Source: Bacteroidia bacterium (GTDB lineage Bacteria > Bacteroidota > Bacteroidia > UKL13-3). From it: a stretch of 64,000 bases of DNA. Location of the stretch: assembly GCA_023151275.1 (NCBI GenBank), contig JAKLJI010000001.1, positions 520,409-584,408 on the forward strand, in the 5' to 3' direction. The notes beneath the pieces are model-generated. The model was given only the letters and a program-made list of their open reading frames with translations. It did not search any database and was not told where the DNA came from. Made by a program: the position numbers and the translations under genes. Of the stretch, positions 15,196-23,693 are shown piece after piece. Position 1 is the stretch's first letter, and the number at the start of each line of letters is the position of its first letter.

Positions 15196-16938
15196 CTAAT
15201 TCACCTCTCCAACCTGTTGCCTCCACATGGCATAGTAAAGTCCTTTCTCAGACAATAAATCTTCGTGTTTTCCAGATTCTACCACATTTCCTTTTTCCAA
15301 TACGTAAATGCGGTCTGCATGCATAATGGTTGATAAACGATGTGCAATCAGAATGGTCATGTGCTCATTTCTGTTTTCCAAATTGCGAATCGTGTCGGAT
15401 ATTTCTTCTTCTGTAATCGAATCAAGGGCGGATGTTGCCTCATCAAACACCAATAATTTTGGATTTCGAAGTAATGCCCTGGCAATACTCAGACGTTGTT
15501 TTTCTCCACCCGAAACTTTTACGCCTCCTTCGCCAATAACGGTGTCAATTCCATTTTCGGCGCGGGCAAGTAAGTTTTGGCAAGCGGCTTTATCAAGTAC
15601 TTCTTTTATTTCTTCGTCGCTCGCGTTTGGTTTAACAAAAAGTAGGTTTTCTTTGATTGTACCTGAGAATAATTGGGTATCTTGAGTAACAAAGCCCAAT
15701 TGCTCCCTTAGTTCTTCAATATTGATTTCGGAGTAGGGTATGCCATTGTACAAAATAGTTCCTTCGTGAGGACGATACAAGCCTACCAATAACTTGACAA
15801 GTGTTGTTTTGCCTGAACCGGATGGACCAACGAATGCAATGGTTTCTCCTTTGTGTATGGAGAAATCAATTCCATTCAAAGAGGCTCGTTTTGAACTTTG
15901 ATAGCGGAATACAACGTTTTTAAATTCCAATTCCTGAATGGCATTTAGTTTTGTTGGATTGTCTGATTTAGGTTCTAAGGGAGTATCCAGGATCTTCTTG
16001 AAATTGTTCAGACTGACCTCGGCTTCCCGGTAAACATTGATTACGTTTCCAATTTCCTGCATGGGGCCAAAAATGAAAAACGAGTAGAACATCATCATAA
16101 AGTATTGGCCAACGCTGATTTGATCTTTAAATATCAAATACATCATAACAAACATGACAGCCGTTCTGAGTAAGTTAACTGTTGTGCCTTGAACAAAACT
16201 CAGGCTTCGGATATAGCGTACTTTTTTAAGCTCCAAGCCAAGAATTTTTTCCGTGGTATTGTTCAATCTTCCAATTTCCTGAGCGCTTAAGCCCAAGCTT
16301 TTCACCAATTCAATGTTTCGTAAAGATTCTGTGGTTGAGCCCGCCAAAGCAGTTGTTTCTCCAACAATGAGTTTTTGCATTTTCTTGATGCGTTTACTCA
16401 ACAAAGAGCTCATCAAACCCAAAATTGGAATAACTGAAATAAAAACCGGTAGAATTAACCAATTCACTTGAATGGCCACATACGAAACAAATACAATCCC
16501 GATAAAGGTGGTAAATAGAACTGAGATGCTCGCCTGAATAAGACGCTCCGTATCCTGACGTACCTTTTGAAGAATGCCCAAAGTTTCACCGCTGCGTTGG
16601 TCTTCAAAAGCCTCGTAAGAAACGGCGAGCGAGTGACGTATTCCATCGGTATAAATAGCTGCACCCAATTTTTGAATAATAACATTGGTAAAATAATCCT
16701 GGAAATTCTTGGCAACTCGCGAAACAAATGCTACACCTACCGCCCCGGCCAAGAGCCATGCCACACCGCTAATAAATACTCCCGACTCCATTGTTTTCGC
16801 TTTAAGCAGATAACGGTCGATGATTAATTGCGAAATATACGGATCCATCATGGAAAAGCTTTGGTTGACGGCCGCAAGAAGTAAAGCAAAGAGTAACAGG
16901 TGCCTATGAGGCTTTAAGTAATGAAATAACAGTTTCAT
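15196..16938 (-). CDS. ABC exporter, fused permease and ATPase
   Basis: I place the start at the ATG at 16938 (MKLLFHYLKPHRHLL). A further in-frame ATG at 16962 overlaps a perfect -7 box (TATGTTTG, 16956-16963) and is unlikely. The 580-residue half-transporter has six membrane helices (~1-310) and an ATPase domain with Walker A GPSGSGKTTLVKLL, a Q-loop, the signature VSGGEKQRLSIARALL, Walker B LLVFDEATSALD and the switch His in IAHRLST. It resembles MsbA/MDR-type homodimeric exporters. The substrate is not evident. The Crp-like regulator gene follows directly. Confidence 0.93.
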   Translation of the reverse strand: MKLLFHYLKPHRHLLLFALLLAAVNQSFSMMDPYISQLIIDRYLLKAKTMESGVFISGVAWLLAGAVGVAFVSRVAKNFQDYFTNVIIQKLGAAIYTDGIRHSLAVSYEAFEDQRSGETLGILQKVRQDTERLIQASISVLFTTFIGIVFVSYVAIQVNWLILPVFISVIPILGLMSSLLSKRIKKMQKLIVGETTALAGSTTESLRNIELVKSLGLSAQEIGRLNNTTEKILGLELKKVRYIRSLSFVQGTTVNLLRTAVMFVMMYLIFKDQISVGQYFMMMFYSFFIFGPMQEIGNVINVYREAEVSLNNFKKILDTPLEPKSDNPTKLNAIQELEFKNVVFRYQSSKRASLNGIDFSIHKGETIAFVGPSGSGKTTLVKLLVGLYRPHEGTILYNGIPYSEINIEELREQLGFVTQDTQLFSGTIKENLLFVKPNASDEEIKEVLDKAACQNLLARAENGIDTVIGEGGVKVSGGEKQRLSIARALLRNPKLLVFDEATSALDSITEEEISDTIRNLENRNEHMTILIAHRLSTIMHADRIYVLEKGNVVESGKHEDLLSEKGLYYAMWRQQVGEVN

Positions 16939-16955
16939 GCATGCAATTTGGGTTG

Positions 16956-16963
16956 CAAACATA
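16956..16963 (-). promoter_or_regulatory. -7 box TATGTTTG of the ABC exporter gene
   Basis: A perfect TAnnTTTG match on the minus strand, 17 nt before the chosen ATG at 16938. It supports that start over the in-frame ATG at 16962, which lies inside the box. Confidence 0.55.
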
Positions 16964-17060
16964 CAGTCTGTTTTGCATTTGAATGGTTAAATTGTTTCAA
17001 GCTTTGATGCCCGGTTTTAATTCGACCTTGTCTAATGACAAAAGGTTAAAAATCATGGAA

Positions 17061-17199
17061 AGGGTATGCTGATTAACGTGTAATTTAGTAATAGAGCAGA
17101 TTCTAACCCGGGAAAAATGAATTCTTCTGCACGGTTTTGAAACAATTCTTTTGGTTAAAATTGGATTTTACTATTCAGCATTTTTTCCAGAACGCTAAT
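17061..17199 (-). repeat. Dispersed intergenic repeat, copy C
   Basis: One of three related intergenic elements, with the others at 42429-42555 and 46799-46937. This copy lies in inverted orientation. Read on the minus strand it begins ATTAGCGTTCTGG and ends CGTTAATCAGCATACCCT. It shares with copy A an outer GAGCTG just beyond the ATTAGCG end. It occupies most of the 367-bp gap between the ABC exporter start and the bestrophin gene. I see no credible gene in the gap. Confidence 0.8.
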
Positions 17200-17305
17200 C
17201 CAGCTCCGCAACATTTTAATCGGAAAGGCGTGGGCAGCTGTATGAAAGTACTATCTGCCAGGCTTATCCTCGAACCGAATGCAGATCAGAATTTAACAGC
17301 TGACC

Positions 17306-18130
17306 CTAGATTAGCTTTGGTTGAGAAAGTTCGGCAATATTGGTACGGATGTTTTCACAAATCTGGTCAAGTGGCAGGTCATTCGCATCGTAACCAAAAG
17401 GATTTTCAATGTCTTCTGCAATCAATTCCATACTGGTGAGTACGTAGCAAGTAAAAGTAACAACTGCTGTAACACCATAGCCAAATTCATTGATAAAGCC
17501 ATAGGGCATGGTGAGCACATAGGCAAAAATGAACTTTTTCAAAAACATGGAATAGGCAAAGGGAATGGGCGTTTTTTTGATGCGTTCGCAAGCCCCAAGT
17601 ATGTTGTGATAGCCGCTTATTTCTTCATTCAACAGCAACAATTGTTGGGCGTTAAATGTATTGAACAGCTTACTCTGGAATTCCAGCACGTGGAGGCTGG
17701 GTTGATGCGATGTTTCATCCAATTCGGGATGTTTTTCATCGCGCAAATGCATCATTAAAAGCTGGGGAAATTTAGCGATATAGCCCAACAAGAGTTCTTT
17801 CTGCGCAGGATTGGGATTTAAGGCGATAATTTTTGAAGCCAGGTTTCGGGAATTGTTTACCAGTTGACCCCATAGTTTACGCCCCTCCCACCAACGGTCG
17901 TATGCAGTGTTGGTTCTAAACACCAATAAAATGGAAACCACAAAGCCCAGAATGGAATGCAGTGCAGAAGTTGAGCGAAAATTGAGTTTTAGAACATCAA
18001 TTTCTATCCAGGCCAAAAGTGCCGAATATGTTGCAACCGCCATTAATAATGGCAATAGCCTGCGAAAGGTATCGCTTTTGTGAAATTTAAAAATGAGTCC
18101 GAACCAGTCTTTGGGATTGTAAGCAACCAT
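17306..18130 (-). CDS. Bestrophin-like (UPF0187) membrane channel protein
   Basis: The 274-residue protein matches the bacterial bestrophin family. It begins with an amphipathic segment, then two hydrophobic helices (~25-45 and ~55-75), the conserved block LVFRTNTAYDRWWEGRKLWG, a long soluble helical region and further hydrophobic helices (~195-245) with YGFINEFGYG. Bacterial bestrophins form pentameric ion channels in the inner membrane; the selectivity here cannot be read from sequence. The start codon follows immediately after the stop of the Mpo1-like gene, so the two are translationally linked. A leftward mRNA would run towards repeat copy C. Confidence 0.88.
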   Translation of the reverse strand: MVAYNPKDWFGLIFKFHKSDTFRRLLPLLMAVATYSALLAWIEIDVLKLNFRSTSALHSILGFVVSILLVFRTNTAYDRWWEGRKLWGQLVNNSRNLASKIIALNPNPAQKELLLGYIAKFPQLLMMHLRDEKHPELDETSHQPSLHVLEFQSKLFNTFNAQQLLLLNEEISGYHNILGACERIKKTPIPFAYSMFLKKFIFAYVLTMPYGFINEFGYGVTAVVTFTCYVLTSMELIAEDIENPFGYDANDLPLDQICENIRTNIAELSQPKLI

Positions 18131-18442
18131 TTAAGCGAAATTTTCTTTCCCTCCAATAATTTCAAAGTACATCCTGAAATCGCCCAATAAACTCCAAAGT
18201 GGGTATTTAAAAGTGGCGGGTTTGTTTTTCTCGAAGAAGAAATGTCCTGCCCAGGCAAATCCATATCCAGCCAGCGGACAAAGGATAAGCATGCGCGGTT
18301 CATGAAACAGGAAAGCTCCCATCAAAAAAACAAAGAAGAGAGTAGTGCCAATGAAATGCAGAATTCGGCATGTTTTGTTTTTGTGCTCGCTCAGGTAAAA
18401 CGGATAAAATTCTGAAAAACTTTTGAAGCGGGTTTCATTCAT
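18131..18442 (-). CDS. Mpo1-like / DUF962 membrane protein
   Basis: This 103-residue protein starts at the ATG at 18442 (MNETRFKSFSEFYPFYLSEH); a TTG two codons upstream is in frame but less likely. It shows the DUF962 pattern: an N-terminal YLSEHKNKTCRILHFIGT, two to three hydrophobic helices, an internal GYGFAWAGHFFFEKNKPATF and a C-terminal YPLWSLLGDFRMYFEIIGG. The yeast relative Mpo1 is a dioxygenase acting on 2-hydroxy fatty acids and uses conserved His residues; matching His occur here at SEH, LHF and AGHFF. A lipid-related role in bacteria is inference. It sits directly upstream of the bestrophin gene with no gap. Confidence 0.85.
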   Translation of the reverse strand: MNETRFKSFSEFYPFYLSEHKNKTCRILHFIGTTLFFVFLMGAFLFHEPRMLILCPLAGYGFAWAGHFFFEKNKPATFKYPLWSLLGDFRMYFEIIGGKENFA

Positions 18443-18564
18443 GCTCAAACATACTCATTCCGACGCAGCATTTAAAGAAACAGGGCGGGGTTGGCCCTGA
18501 AACACGGATTTTGAGTCAGGTTAACAATTTTCAAAGGATTGGATTTTTGAGTTGGCTATTCTTT

Positions 18565-19668
18565 CTAACCACCCTTAAGCCTTAGTGCAGGTTCTTCTAT
18601 CCATTTTCTACTTAGCCAGGCAAGTGCAAAGCTTAAGGGCATATTGATGGCCATAAAGGCAAGTCCGGTGCTGAATGAATTGAGGCTATACCCCAGATAT
18701 TTGAACAAGGCCATTTGGCTATGAATGGCTAGCAAATGCAGCATGTAAAGTCCATAAGTATAATCGCCTAACTTACTTATCAGGCTATTGGGTTTGAATT
18801 TTATCCGTGGATCCGGAGTAATAAAGAGCATTATGAGCAACACAAATAGCAGTCCAAATGCAGTGCTTCTTATTAGGTGAATAGTGCTAAATGCAAGATC
18901 GGGAAGAAGGTACCGATGGAAATAAATCACGCCAATTACCAGCAACAAAAGCGGATAGCTGAATCGACGCAAAAAAGCCTCAATCTTGATTTTTTTGACG
19001 CTTTGGCTTTGATAGTACAAAGCCAGCAATCCACCAAGTGCAAACAAATCCAAATTGGTAGTTACCTCATTGGTATGCATAAGGGTATTGTGCCAAATAT
19101 ATGGCTCAAGCCACCGGAATAACCAGGCAAGCGGAATAAACGCCAACAGCATCTTCTGCAAATGCTTGAGGGGAACCCAGCTGAAAAGCAGTAACCAGAG
19201 CAAGTAAAATTGTTCCTCAATGCAAAGCGACCAAAACACAGGCAAAGGACTTAACACCGGAAATGCATCCTGCTTAAGCATGTTGTAGTTTTCGAGGAAG
19301 CTAAAACTGAATCGCCAATCGGGTTCATAGCCCCCGGTAATGCGCCAGCCCAACAACTCCTGCCAGTTTTTTGGTAAGGCCAAAACAACTATTAACACAA
19401 AAAAGTACAAGGGCCAAATGCGTAAGCTCCGCCGTTTTATAAATCGCCAAGTTCTTATTTGACCCAGTTCCTGTTTTTCCAAAATCAGAAGTCGGCTGAT
19501 TAAAAAGCCACTCAAAACAAAGAAAAACATAACCCCAATTCCGCCACCTGTTTTCAGATTTAGCAACCACCAATTACTGGTGTTTACAGGAACATGCAAC
19601 AGATACACCTTGAAAAAGGCCAAAAACCGCAAGGCATCTATTCCCGGAATTCTGCTTGAAGAACGCAT
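18565..19668 (-). CDS. Acyltransferase family 3 membrane protein (OafA/YrhL type)
   Basis: The 367-residue polytopic protein opens with GIDALRFLAFFKVYLLHVPV and has the block GIGVMFFFVLSGFLIS typical of acyltransferase 3 enzymes, which move acyl groups onto sugars of envelope polysaccharides or lipid A. The conserved FxFxxRRxxRIxPLY-type block appears as FIKRRSLRIWPLYFF near residue 85, and PVFWSLCIEEQFYLLWLL is the W-S-L-x-x-E-x-x-F-Y motif. About ten hydrophobic helices are visible. The acceptor is not predictable. It is divergent from the Cys-rich gene at 19742, with 73 bp between the two starts. Confidence 0.9.
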   Translation of the reverse strand: MRSSSRIPGIDALRFLAFFKVYLLHVPVNTSNWWLLNLKTGGGIGVMFFFVLSGFLISRLLILEKQELGQIRTWRFIKRRSLRIWPLYFFVLIVVLALPKNWQELLGWRITGGYEPDWRFSFSFLENYNMLKQDAFPVLSPLPVFWSLCIEEQFYLLWLLLFSWVPLKHLQKMLLAFIPLAWLFRWLEPYIWHNTLMHTNEVTTNLDLFALGGLLALYYQSQSVKKIKIEAFLRRFSYPLLLLVIGVIYFHRYLLPDLAFSTIHLIRSTAFGLLFVLLIMLFITPDPRIKFKPNSLISKLGDYTYGLYMLHLLAIHSQMALFKYLGYSLNSFSTGLAFMAINMPLSFALAWLSRKWIEEPALRLKGG

Positions 19669-19727
19669 GGCACAATATGCAACGCGAATGGCTAATTTTA
19701 TTCATTTTTTTCCAGCATCATTAAAAG

Positions 19728-19735
19728 TAAATTTG
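19728..19735 (+). promoter_or_regulatory. -7 box TAAATTTG of the copper-associated cluster
   Basis: A perfect TAnnTTTG match ending 6 nt before the ATG at 19742. The transcript would have almost no leader. Confidence 0.55.
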
Positions 19736-19741
19736 CAGTTC

Positions 19742-20116
19742 ATGAATCGACTGCTTTCATACCTTTTGGTTTTTGCTGCCCTTGCTCAGGCTTTTCAGTC
19801 AGGACTGGTGCTGGCAGCATTCCACCTCAACAAGCAGTTTATTGCAAGTGAGCAATGCCAATTCAAAGGCGTTGATAACAACAGCTGCCAGGGTTGTTGT
19901 GTATTAAAAAAGAATCTGAAACAGGCAGAGGAACAGCAAGATGACAAGAAATCTTCCTGTTTGTACCAACAACACGAATTGCAGCCGCTGCAAATCCCCG
20001 GAGAAAAGAACTTTCTAGGTCCGGTGTATGCCCAAAAGCTTGCTTGGGCATTTTGCCTAGATATTCCCTTGCTTTCAGGTGTAAATCAGCGCATATTTCA
20101 ACCTCCTCGGGCATAA
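19742..20116 (+). CDS. Small Cys-rich exported or membrane-anchored protein of a copper/SCO1 cluster
   Basis: I start the gene at the ATG at 19742, just downstream of a -7 box; longer in-frame readings begin inside the divergent acyltransferase gene. The 124-residue product has a hydrophobic N-terminus (MNRLLSYLLVFAALAQAF) and then LNKQFIASEQC and a C-x9-C-x2-C-C cluster at QCQFKGVDNNSCQGCC followed by VLKKNLKQAEE. It recalls a Bacteroidota family with the pattern LN-x2-YIA...C...C-x-G-x-C-x-L-x-K that often sits near copper or cytochrome genes. Metal binding is inferred from the Cys cluster. It is the first gene of a rightward group leading to SCO1 and cytochrome c. Confidence 0.78.
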   Translation: MNRLLSYLLVFAALAQAFQSGLVLAAFHLNKQFIASEQCQFKGVDNNSCQGCCVLKKNLKQAEEQQDDKKSSCLYQQHELQPLQIPGEKNFLGPVYAQKLAWAFCLDIPLLSGVNQRIFQPPRA

Positions 20117-20216
20117 TGGCTGTTTATGTAACAAAACCCTTTGCCCCACTTGCTTATTAGCTGTGTTGAATAGCAAAATCAACCGGATTTTATTCTTAAT
20201 TTTAAAAACGATTACC

Positions 20217-20615
20217 ATGAAAAAAATTGTATTTATCCTGATAGGATTGTTATCTCTTATTCAGTTACGTGCCCAAAGCATTACAGAAAAATGGCCTGAA
20301 TTAAAAACTTTTCACCAGGTTATGTCAACCACCTTTCACCCTGCTGAAGAAGGCAATTTCAAGCCCATTCGGGAGCGCAGTGGCGAAATGATGGATAAGG
20401 CTACTGCTCTTGCAGATTCAAAAATACCTGACGGATTTGCAACCGAGGGAATTAAAGATGCCGTTAAGCGCTTGAAAGCCGATTCAAAAAAGTTGCATGA
20501 ATTGGTAAAGAGTGGCAAAGCAGACGACAAGGAACTATTTAAAGCCTTGAATGCATTGCATGATGTGTTTCATGAAATTGTAGGTCTTTGCCGCAAAGAG
20601 AACGAGCACCATTGA
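20217..20615 (+). CDS. Periplasmic helical protein of the SCO1 cluster
   Basis: The likely start is the ATG at 20217 (MKKIVFILIGLLSLIQLRAQ, a signal peptide). The mature part, about 112 residues, is nearly all helical with repeated heptad-like segments and ends ALHDVFHEIVGLCRKENEHH. It looks like a four-helix bundle. His, Glu and one Cys near the C-terminus could bind metal, but there is no CxxCH haem motif, so it is not a c-type cytochrome. It lies 1 nt upstream of the lipoprotein gene and so is in the same operon as SCO1. The function is unknown; a role in copper or oxidase maturation is suggested only by the neighbours. Confidence 0.75.
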   Translation: MKKIVFILIGLLSLIQLRAQSITEKWPELKTFHQVMSTTFHPAEEGNFKPIRERSGEMMDKATALADSKIPDGFATEGIKDAVKRLKADSKKLHELVKSGKADDKELFKALNALHDVFHEIVGLCRKENEHH

Positions 20616-20616
20616 T

Positions 20617-21033
20617 ATGAAATTTTTTATTTCTGGCAGTTTGGTGATGGCTACCTTAGCCATCACCGGCTGTTCGGGATCCGGCAACGGAATTCCTGAA
20701 AAAAACCAACATCTTGCGAATCGAGTGATGGAATTGCATGATTCTGCCATGGTTCATTCAAGTCGCATTCTCAAGTTAAAATCACGTGCAAACCTGGAAG
20801 CGGATTCATTGGGAAGCGGAACTCGCTCCGATAGTCTTCGTCAGCTCTCGGCGAGTTTGTACAAAGCCGATCAGCTGATGCTGGATTGGATGCATCAATA
20901 CCGTGAACCAAATTTACAATCGGATACCGCAGCCACGTATTTGAAAAAACAATTGGAATTGATTCAACTTGTAAAAAACCAAACCGATTCTAGTCTTTGG
21001 TTTGCAAAATTAATGGGTTATGAAAATAAGTAA
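20617..21033 (+). CDS. Small helical lipoprotein of the SCO1 cluster
   Basis: A 138-residue lipoprotein with lipobox ITGC, Cys at residue 19, followed by SGSGNG. The rest is helical and Ser/Asp/Leu-rich with no recognisable family motif. Its stop overlaps the start of the SCO1 gene by 14 nt, so translation is probably coupled. Position between the helical protein and SCO1 suggests a periplasmic accessory role, for example in cytochrome oxidase assembly, but this rests on context only. Confidence 0.72.
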   Translation: MKFFISGSLVMATLAITGCSGSGNGIPEKNQHLANRVMELHDSAMVHSSRILKLKSRANLEADSLGSGTRSDSLRQLSASLYKADQLMLDWMHQYREPNLQSDTAATYLKKQLELIQLVKNQTDSSLWFAKLMGYENK

Positions 21034-21649
21034 ACTTGCTGGGATTGCGCTTCTGTTATCGGCATGTTCCGAGCCTGTTCTGCCCATCCTTGGGCCTCGC
21101 GAGGTGGAGGTAAAACAGGTTAACGGGAAGGAAGTGGTTGATACCATTTATAAGACCATTCCCGATTTCAGCTTCTACAATCAAGATGGGGATATCATTA
21201 CAAAAAAGGATGTGATGGGTAAGATTTACGTTGCAGATTTCTTTTTTGTTACTTGTCCAACCATTTGTCCGCGAATGAAACGCAATTTGCTTAAGGTGTA
21301 TGAAGCTTATGGCAACGAACCCAATGTGATGTTGTTATCACATACCATTGACCCGGATCACGATAGCATTTCTGTATTGAAGGAATACGCTGAGGGGCTA
21401 GGAGCTAAAGCTCCTGCTTGGCATTTTTTAAGAGCTGAGCGTGAATACACTTGGAAGCTTGCTGAAGAAGGGTATTATGCAACTGCAATGGCGGATTCGC
21501 TTGAGCCCGGGGGTTTTGTTCACAGTGGCGGACTTATCCTAGTTGACCAATTAGGTCGTGTTCGTGGCGTGTACGATGGAACCAGTGAATCAGAAACCAA
21601 GCAATTGATTAACGACATTCCGCTTTTGTTGCATGAAAAAAAGGATTAG
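21020..21649 (+). CDS. SCO1/SenC/PrrC-family copper chaperone lipoprotein
   Basis: This 209-residue thioredoxin-fold protein carries the SCO copper site: C79 and C83 in FFFVTCPTICPRMKRN and H168 in GGFVHSGGLIL. A lipobox (LLSAC, Cys16) anchors it to a membrane. SCO proteins deliver copper to, or reduce the thiols of, the CuA centre of cytochrome c oxidase. The start overlaps the upstream lipoprotein gene by 14 nt, and the stop overlaps the cytochrome c gene by 17 nt. No oxidase subunits are in the window. The core residues are intact and the length is normal for the family. Confidence 0.93.
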   Translation: MKISKLAGIALLLSACSEPVLPILGPREVEVKQVNGKEVVDTIYKTIPDFSFYNQDGDIITKKDVMGKIYVADFFFVTCPTICPRMKRNLLKVYEAYGNEPNVMLLSHTIDPDHDSISVLKEYAEGLGAKAPAWHFLRAEREYTWKLAEEGYYATAMADSLEPGGFVHSGGLILVDQLGRVRGVYDGTSESETKQLINDIPLLLHEKKD

Positions 21650-22004
21650 TTTTTTTGTTCCACTTCTAGTTGGCTTGCTTGGCTGTGGCGATTCCCAACC
21701 GGGTCCCGACCAAATGCAGGCGCTTGCCTCAGGTTATGGCTTGTACGAAACGCATTGTTTGAATTGCCACGGGCAAGAAGGTGAAGGCTTGGCCAATTTA
21801 ATTCCACCGCTTAAAAATTCAGATTGGATTCTTCAACATCCGGATTCTGTGCCGTACATCATTCGCCATGGAAAACAAGGACCTATGTTGGTAAATGGTA
21901 AGCGGTATTCATTGGCAATGCCAGCCAATAAAATACTTACCAATGAAGAACTTCAAATGCTATGCAACTATATCCGGATTCGCTTTGGGAATGCCGGCAA
22001 GTAA
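21633..22004 (+). CDS. Small lipoprotein cytochrome c (class I)
   Basis: A 123-residue protein with a lipoprotein signal (LVGLLGC, Cys18), one haem c attachment motif C42-LNC-H46, and a plausible distal ligand Met96 in SLAMPANKI. The IPPLKNSDW segment is typical of small class I cytochromes c next to oxidase-maturation genes. It would carry electrons in the periplasm or act as a redox partner of SCO1. The gene overlaps the SCO1 gene by 17 nt and is the last of the operon. It converges on purQ with only an 18-bp gap. Confidence 0.92.
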   Translation: MKKRISFFVPLLVGLLGCGDSQPGPDQMQALASGYGLYETHCLNCHGQEGEGLANLIPPLKNSDWILQHPDSVPYIIRHGKQGPMLVNGKRYSLAMPANKILTNEELQMLCNYIRIRFGNAGK

Positions 22005-22022
22005 ACTGAAAGAATTAGGCGA

Positions 22023-22718
22023 TTATTTTGCCAGCGCTGTCTGAAGCAAACTATCAAACAAAGCTCTTCCGTCGGTATTGTATAGTTCTGGGTCTACTGC
22101 ACGTTCCGGGTGAGGCATCATGCCAAATACATTTCTTCCTTTGTTGCAAATGCCTGCAATGTTTTCAAGTGAACCGTTTGGATTAGAGGCTTCGTTAATG
22201 TTTCCATTTTCGTCGCAGTATCTGAACAAAATTTGGTCGTTTGCTTTGAGCTCGGCCAAGGTATTCTCATCGCAGTAGTAGCGACCTTCTCCGTGTGCAA
22301 TTGGAATTTGGTAAGCTTTAGATTTACTCATACTTGAAGTGATGAGTGAATTTGTGCTTTCAACGCTCAGGTAAACGTTTTTGCAATTGAATTTTTGATG
22401 GTTGTTGTGAAGCAAAGCGCCAGGCAATAAATGGCTTTCGCAAAGAATTTGAAATCCATTACAAACACCCATAACCAAACCGCCTTTTCCGGCAAATTCA
22501 ATTACATTTTGCATGATAGGTGAAAAACGGGCAATAGCGCCGCTGCGCAGGTAATCGCCGTATGAAAAACCACCGGGAAGAAAAACCAGGTCGCAACCTT
22601 GAAGGTCATGGTCTTTGTGCCAAAGTTCAACGGTTTCACATCCAAACTGATTATTGAATGCATAAATGGCATCTTGGTCGCAATTGGAACCCGGGAATAT
22701 TACTACACCTACTTTCAT
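22023..22718 (-). CDS. purQ: Phosphoribosylformylglycinamidine synthase, glutaminase subunit
   Basis: The start is the ATG at 22718 (MKVGVVIFPGSNCDQDAIYA), 7 nt after a perfect -7 box; a longer in-frame reading is unsupported. The 231-residue class I glutamine amidotransferase has the nucleophile Cys86 in GVCNGFQILCE and the His-Glu pair in MMPHPERAVDP. PurQ supplies ammonia to PurL in the fourth step of purine synthesis. A stand-alone PurQ implies a small PurL with a PurS subunit elsewhere in the genome, not the large fused PurL. Confidence 0.95.
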   Translation of the reverse strand: MKVGVVIFPGSNCDQDAIYAFNNQFGCETVELWHKDHDLQGCDLVFLPGGFSYGDYLRSGAIARFSPIMQNVIEFAGKGGLVMGVCNGFQILCESHLLPGALLHNNHQKFNCKNVYLSVESTNSLITSSMSKSKAYQIPIAHGEGRYYCDENTLAELKANDQILFRYCDENGNINEASNPNGSLENIAGICNKGRNVFGMMPHPERAVDPELYNTDGRALFDSLLQTALAK

Positions 22719-22725
22719 GATGGGG

Positions 22726-22733
22726 CAAAAATA
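22726..22733 (-). promoter_or_regulatory. -7 box TATTTTTG of purQ
   Basis: A perfect TAnnTTTG on the minus strand, separated from the purQ ATG (22718) by 7 nt, so the leader should be only a few nucleotides. It supports the ATG at 22718 as the true start. Confidence 0.6.
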
Positions 22734-22830
22734 GGTAATCCCTTTTGTTTGGTGGACAGGAATTTCATTTTGAATCAATCTTTCGGCGCCAATGATTCAT
22801 TCAATTCGCTCTTTTTTGTAAATTTCCCGC

Positions 22831-23664
22831 ATGAAAAATTCAAAATTACTCCTGATTTTTCTTGGAGTTGCCCTGCTTGGCTTGAGTTCCTGCCGCAAGG
22901 ATGATGGCTTTACCGACAATTGCGGTGGTAAAGCTCCAGGGGGTGCAGTTGGTTTGTTGATGAGCATAAGTCAAGACGCTCAAATGGGACTTTCATCTGT
23001 TGCTCAAATTGAAGCTGACCCTACAAATTTCCCGGTTTTGGATTCTACCAAGTACCCTGTGGCTTACGGACATATTTACCGCATTCGCGACAATATCTTA
23101 AATTCCGGTAAGGTGTATTACAAAAACGAATTCCCGTGGAGAATACGAATTATCAAAGACGATAAAACCTTGAATGCCTTTTGTACACCCGGAGGATATA
23201 TTTATGTGTACACCGGAATTATTAAGTTTTTGGACAATGAAACGCAATTGGCAGGAGTTTTGGGTCATGAAATTGCACATGCTGATAGACGACATTCGGC
23301 CAATCAAATGCTTCAACAGTATGGGGTTGATATGTTAATCCAAATTTTGAGTGGCGGCAATCCATCCATGTTAGCTCAATTAGGAGCGCAACTACTTGCT
23401 TTAAAATTTAGTCGCTCCGATGAAACCGAAGCCGATGATTATTCTGTTCGCTACCTGCTTAATACAGAGTATGATGCGCAAGGTGCCAAATATTTTTTCC
23501 AAAAAATTAGTGGTTCATCTCAAGTGCCTGAGTTTTTAAGTACACATCCCAATCCGGATAATCGGGTTTCAAACATTGAAGAAACCTGGAAATGCTTAGG
23601 TTCGGGTGGTAATTCTGGTTTGTTTGTAGAAAGATACAATCAGTTTAAAAGTAGTCTCCCTTAG
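22831..23664 (+). CDS. M48-family metalloprotease lipoprotein
   Basis: The 277-residue protein has a lipobox (LSSC, Cys21) and the zinc motif H146-EIAH150 in VLGHEIAHADRRHS, with E200 in DETEADDYSVRYL as third ligand. FCTPGGYIYVYTGI before the motif is typical of the BepA/LoiP/YfgC-like M48 group, which cut or fold outer-membrane proteins. It lacks a TPR tail, so it resembles the short form. A box TAAATTTC ends 4 nt before the ATG. A strong terminator follows the gene, so it is monocistronic. Confidence 0.92.
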   Translation: MKNSKLLLIFLGVALLGLSSCRKDDGFTDNCGGKAPGGAVGLLMSISQDAQMGLSSVAQIEADPTNFPVLDSTKYPVAYGHIYRIRDNILNSGKVYYKNEFPWRIRIIKDDKTLNAFCTPGGYIYVYTGIIKFLDNETQLAGVLGHEIAHADRRHSANQMLQQYGVDMLIQILSGGNPSMLAQLGAQLLALKFSRSDETEADDYSVRYLLNTEYDAQGAKYFFQKISGSSQVPEFLSTHPNPDNRVSNIEETWKCLGSGGNSGLFVERYNQFKSSLP

Positions 23665-23665
23665 T

Positions 23666-23693
23666 AAAAAGCCGCATTTCTGCGGCTTTTTTT
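23666..23693 (+). terminator. Rho-independent terminator after the M48 protease gene
   Basis: AAAAAGCCGCA and TGCGGCTTTTT form an 11-bp perfect stem around TTTC, followed by a T run. It starts 2 nt after the stop codon. Confidence 0.9.

Noticed and set aside
17137-17439. 100-codon plus-strand open frame
   Set aside because: It covers repeat copy C and the antisense end of the bestrophin gene. The repeat is not coding in its other copies.
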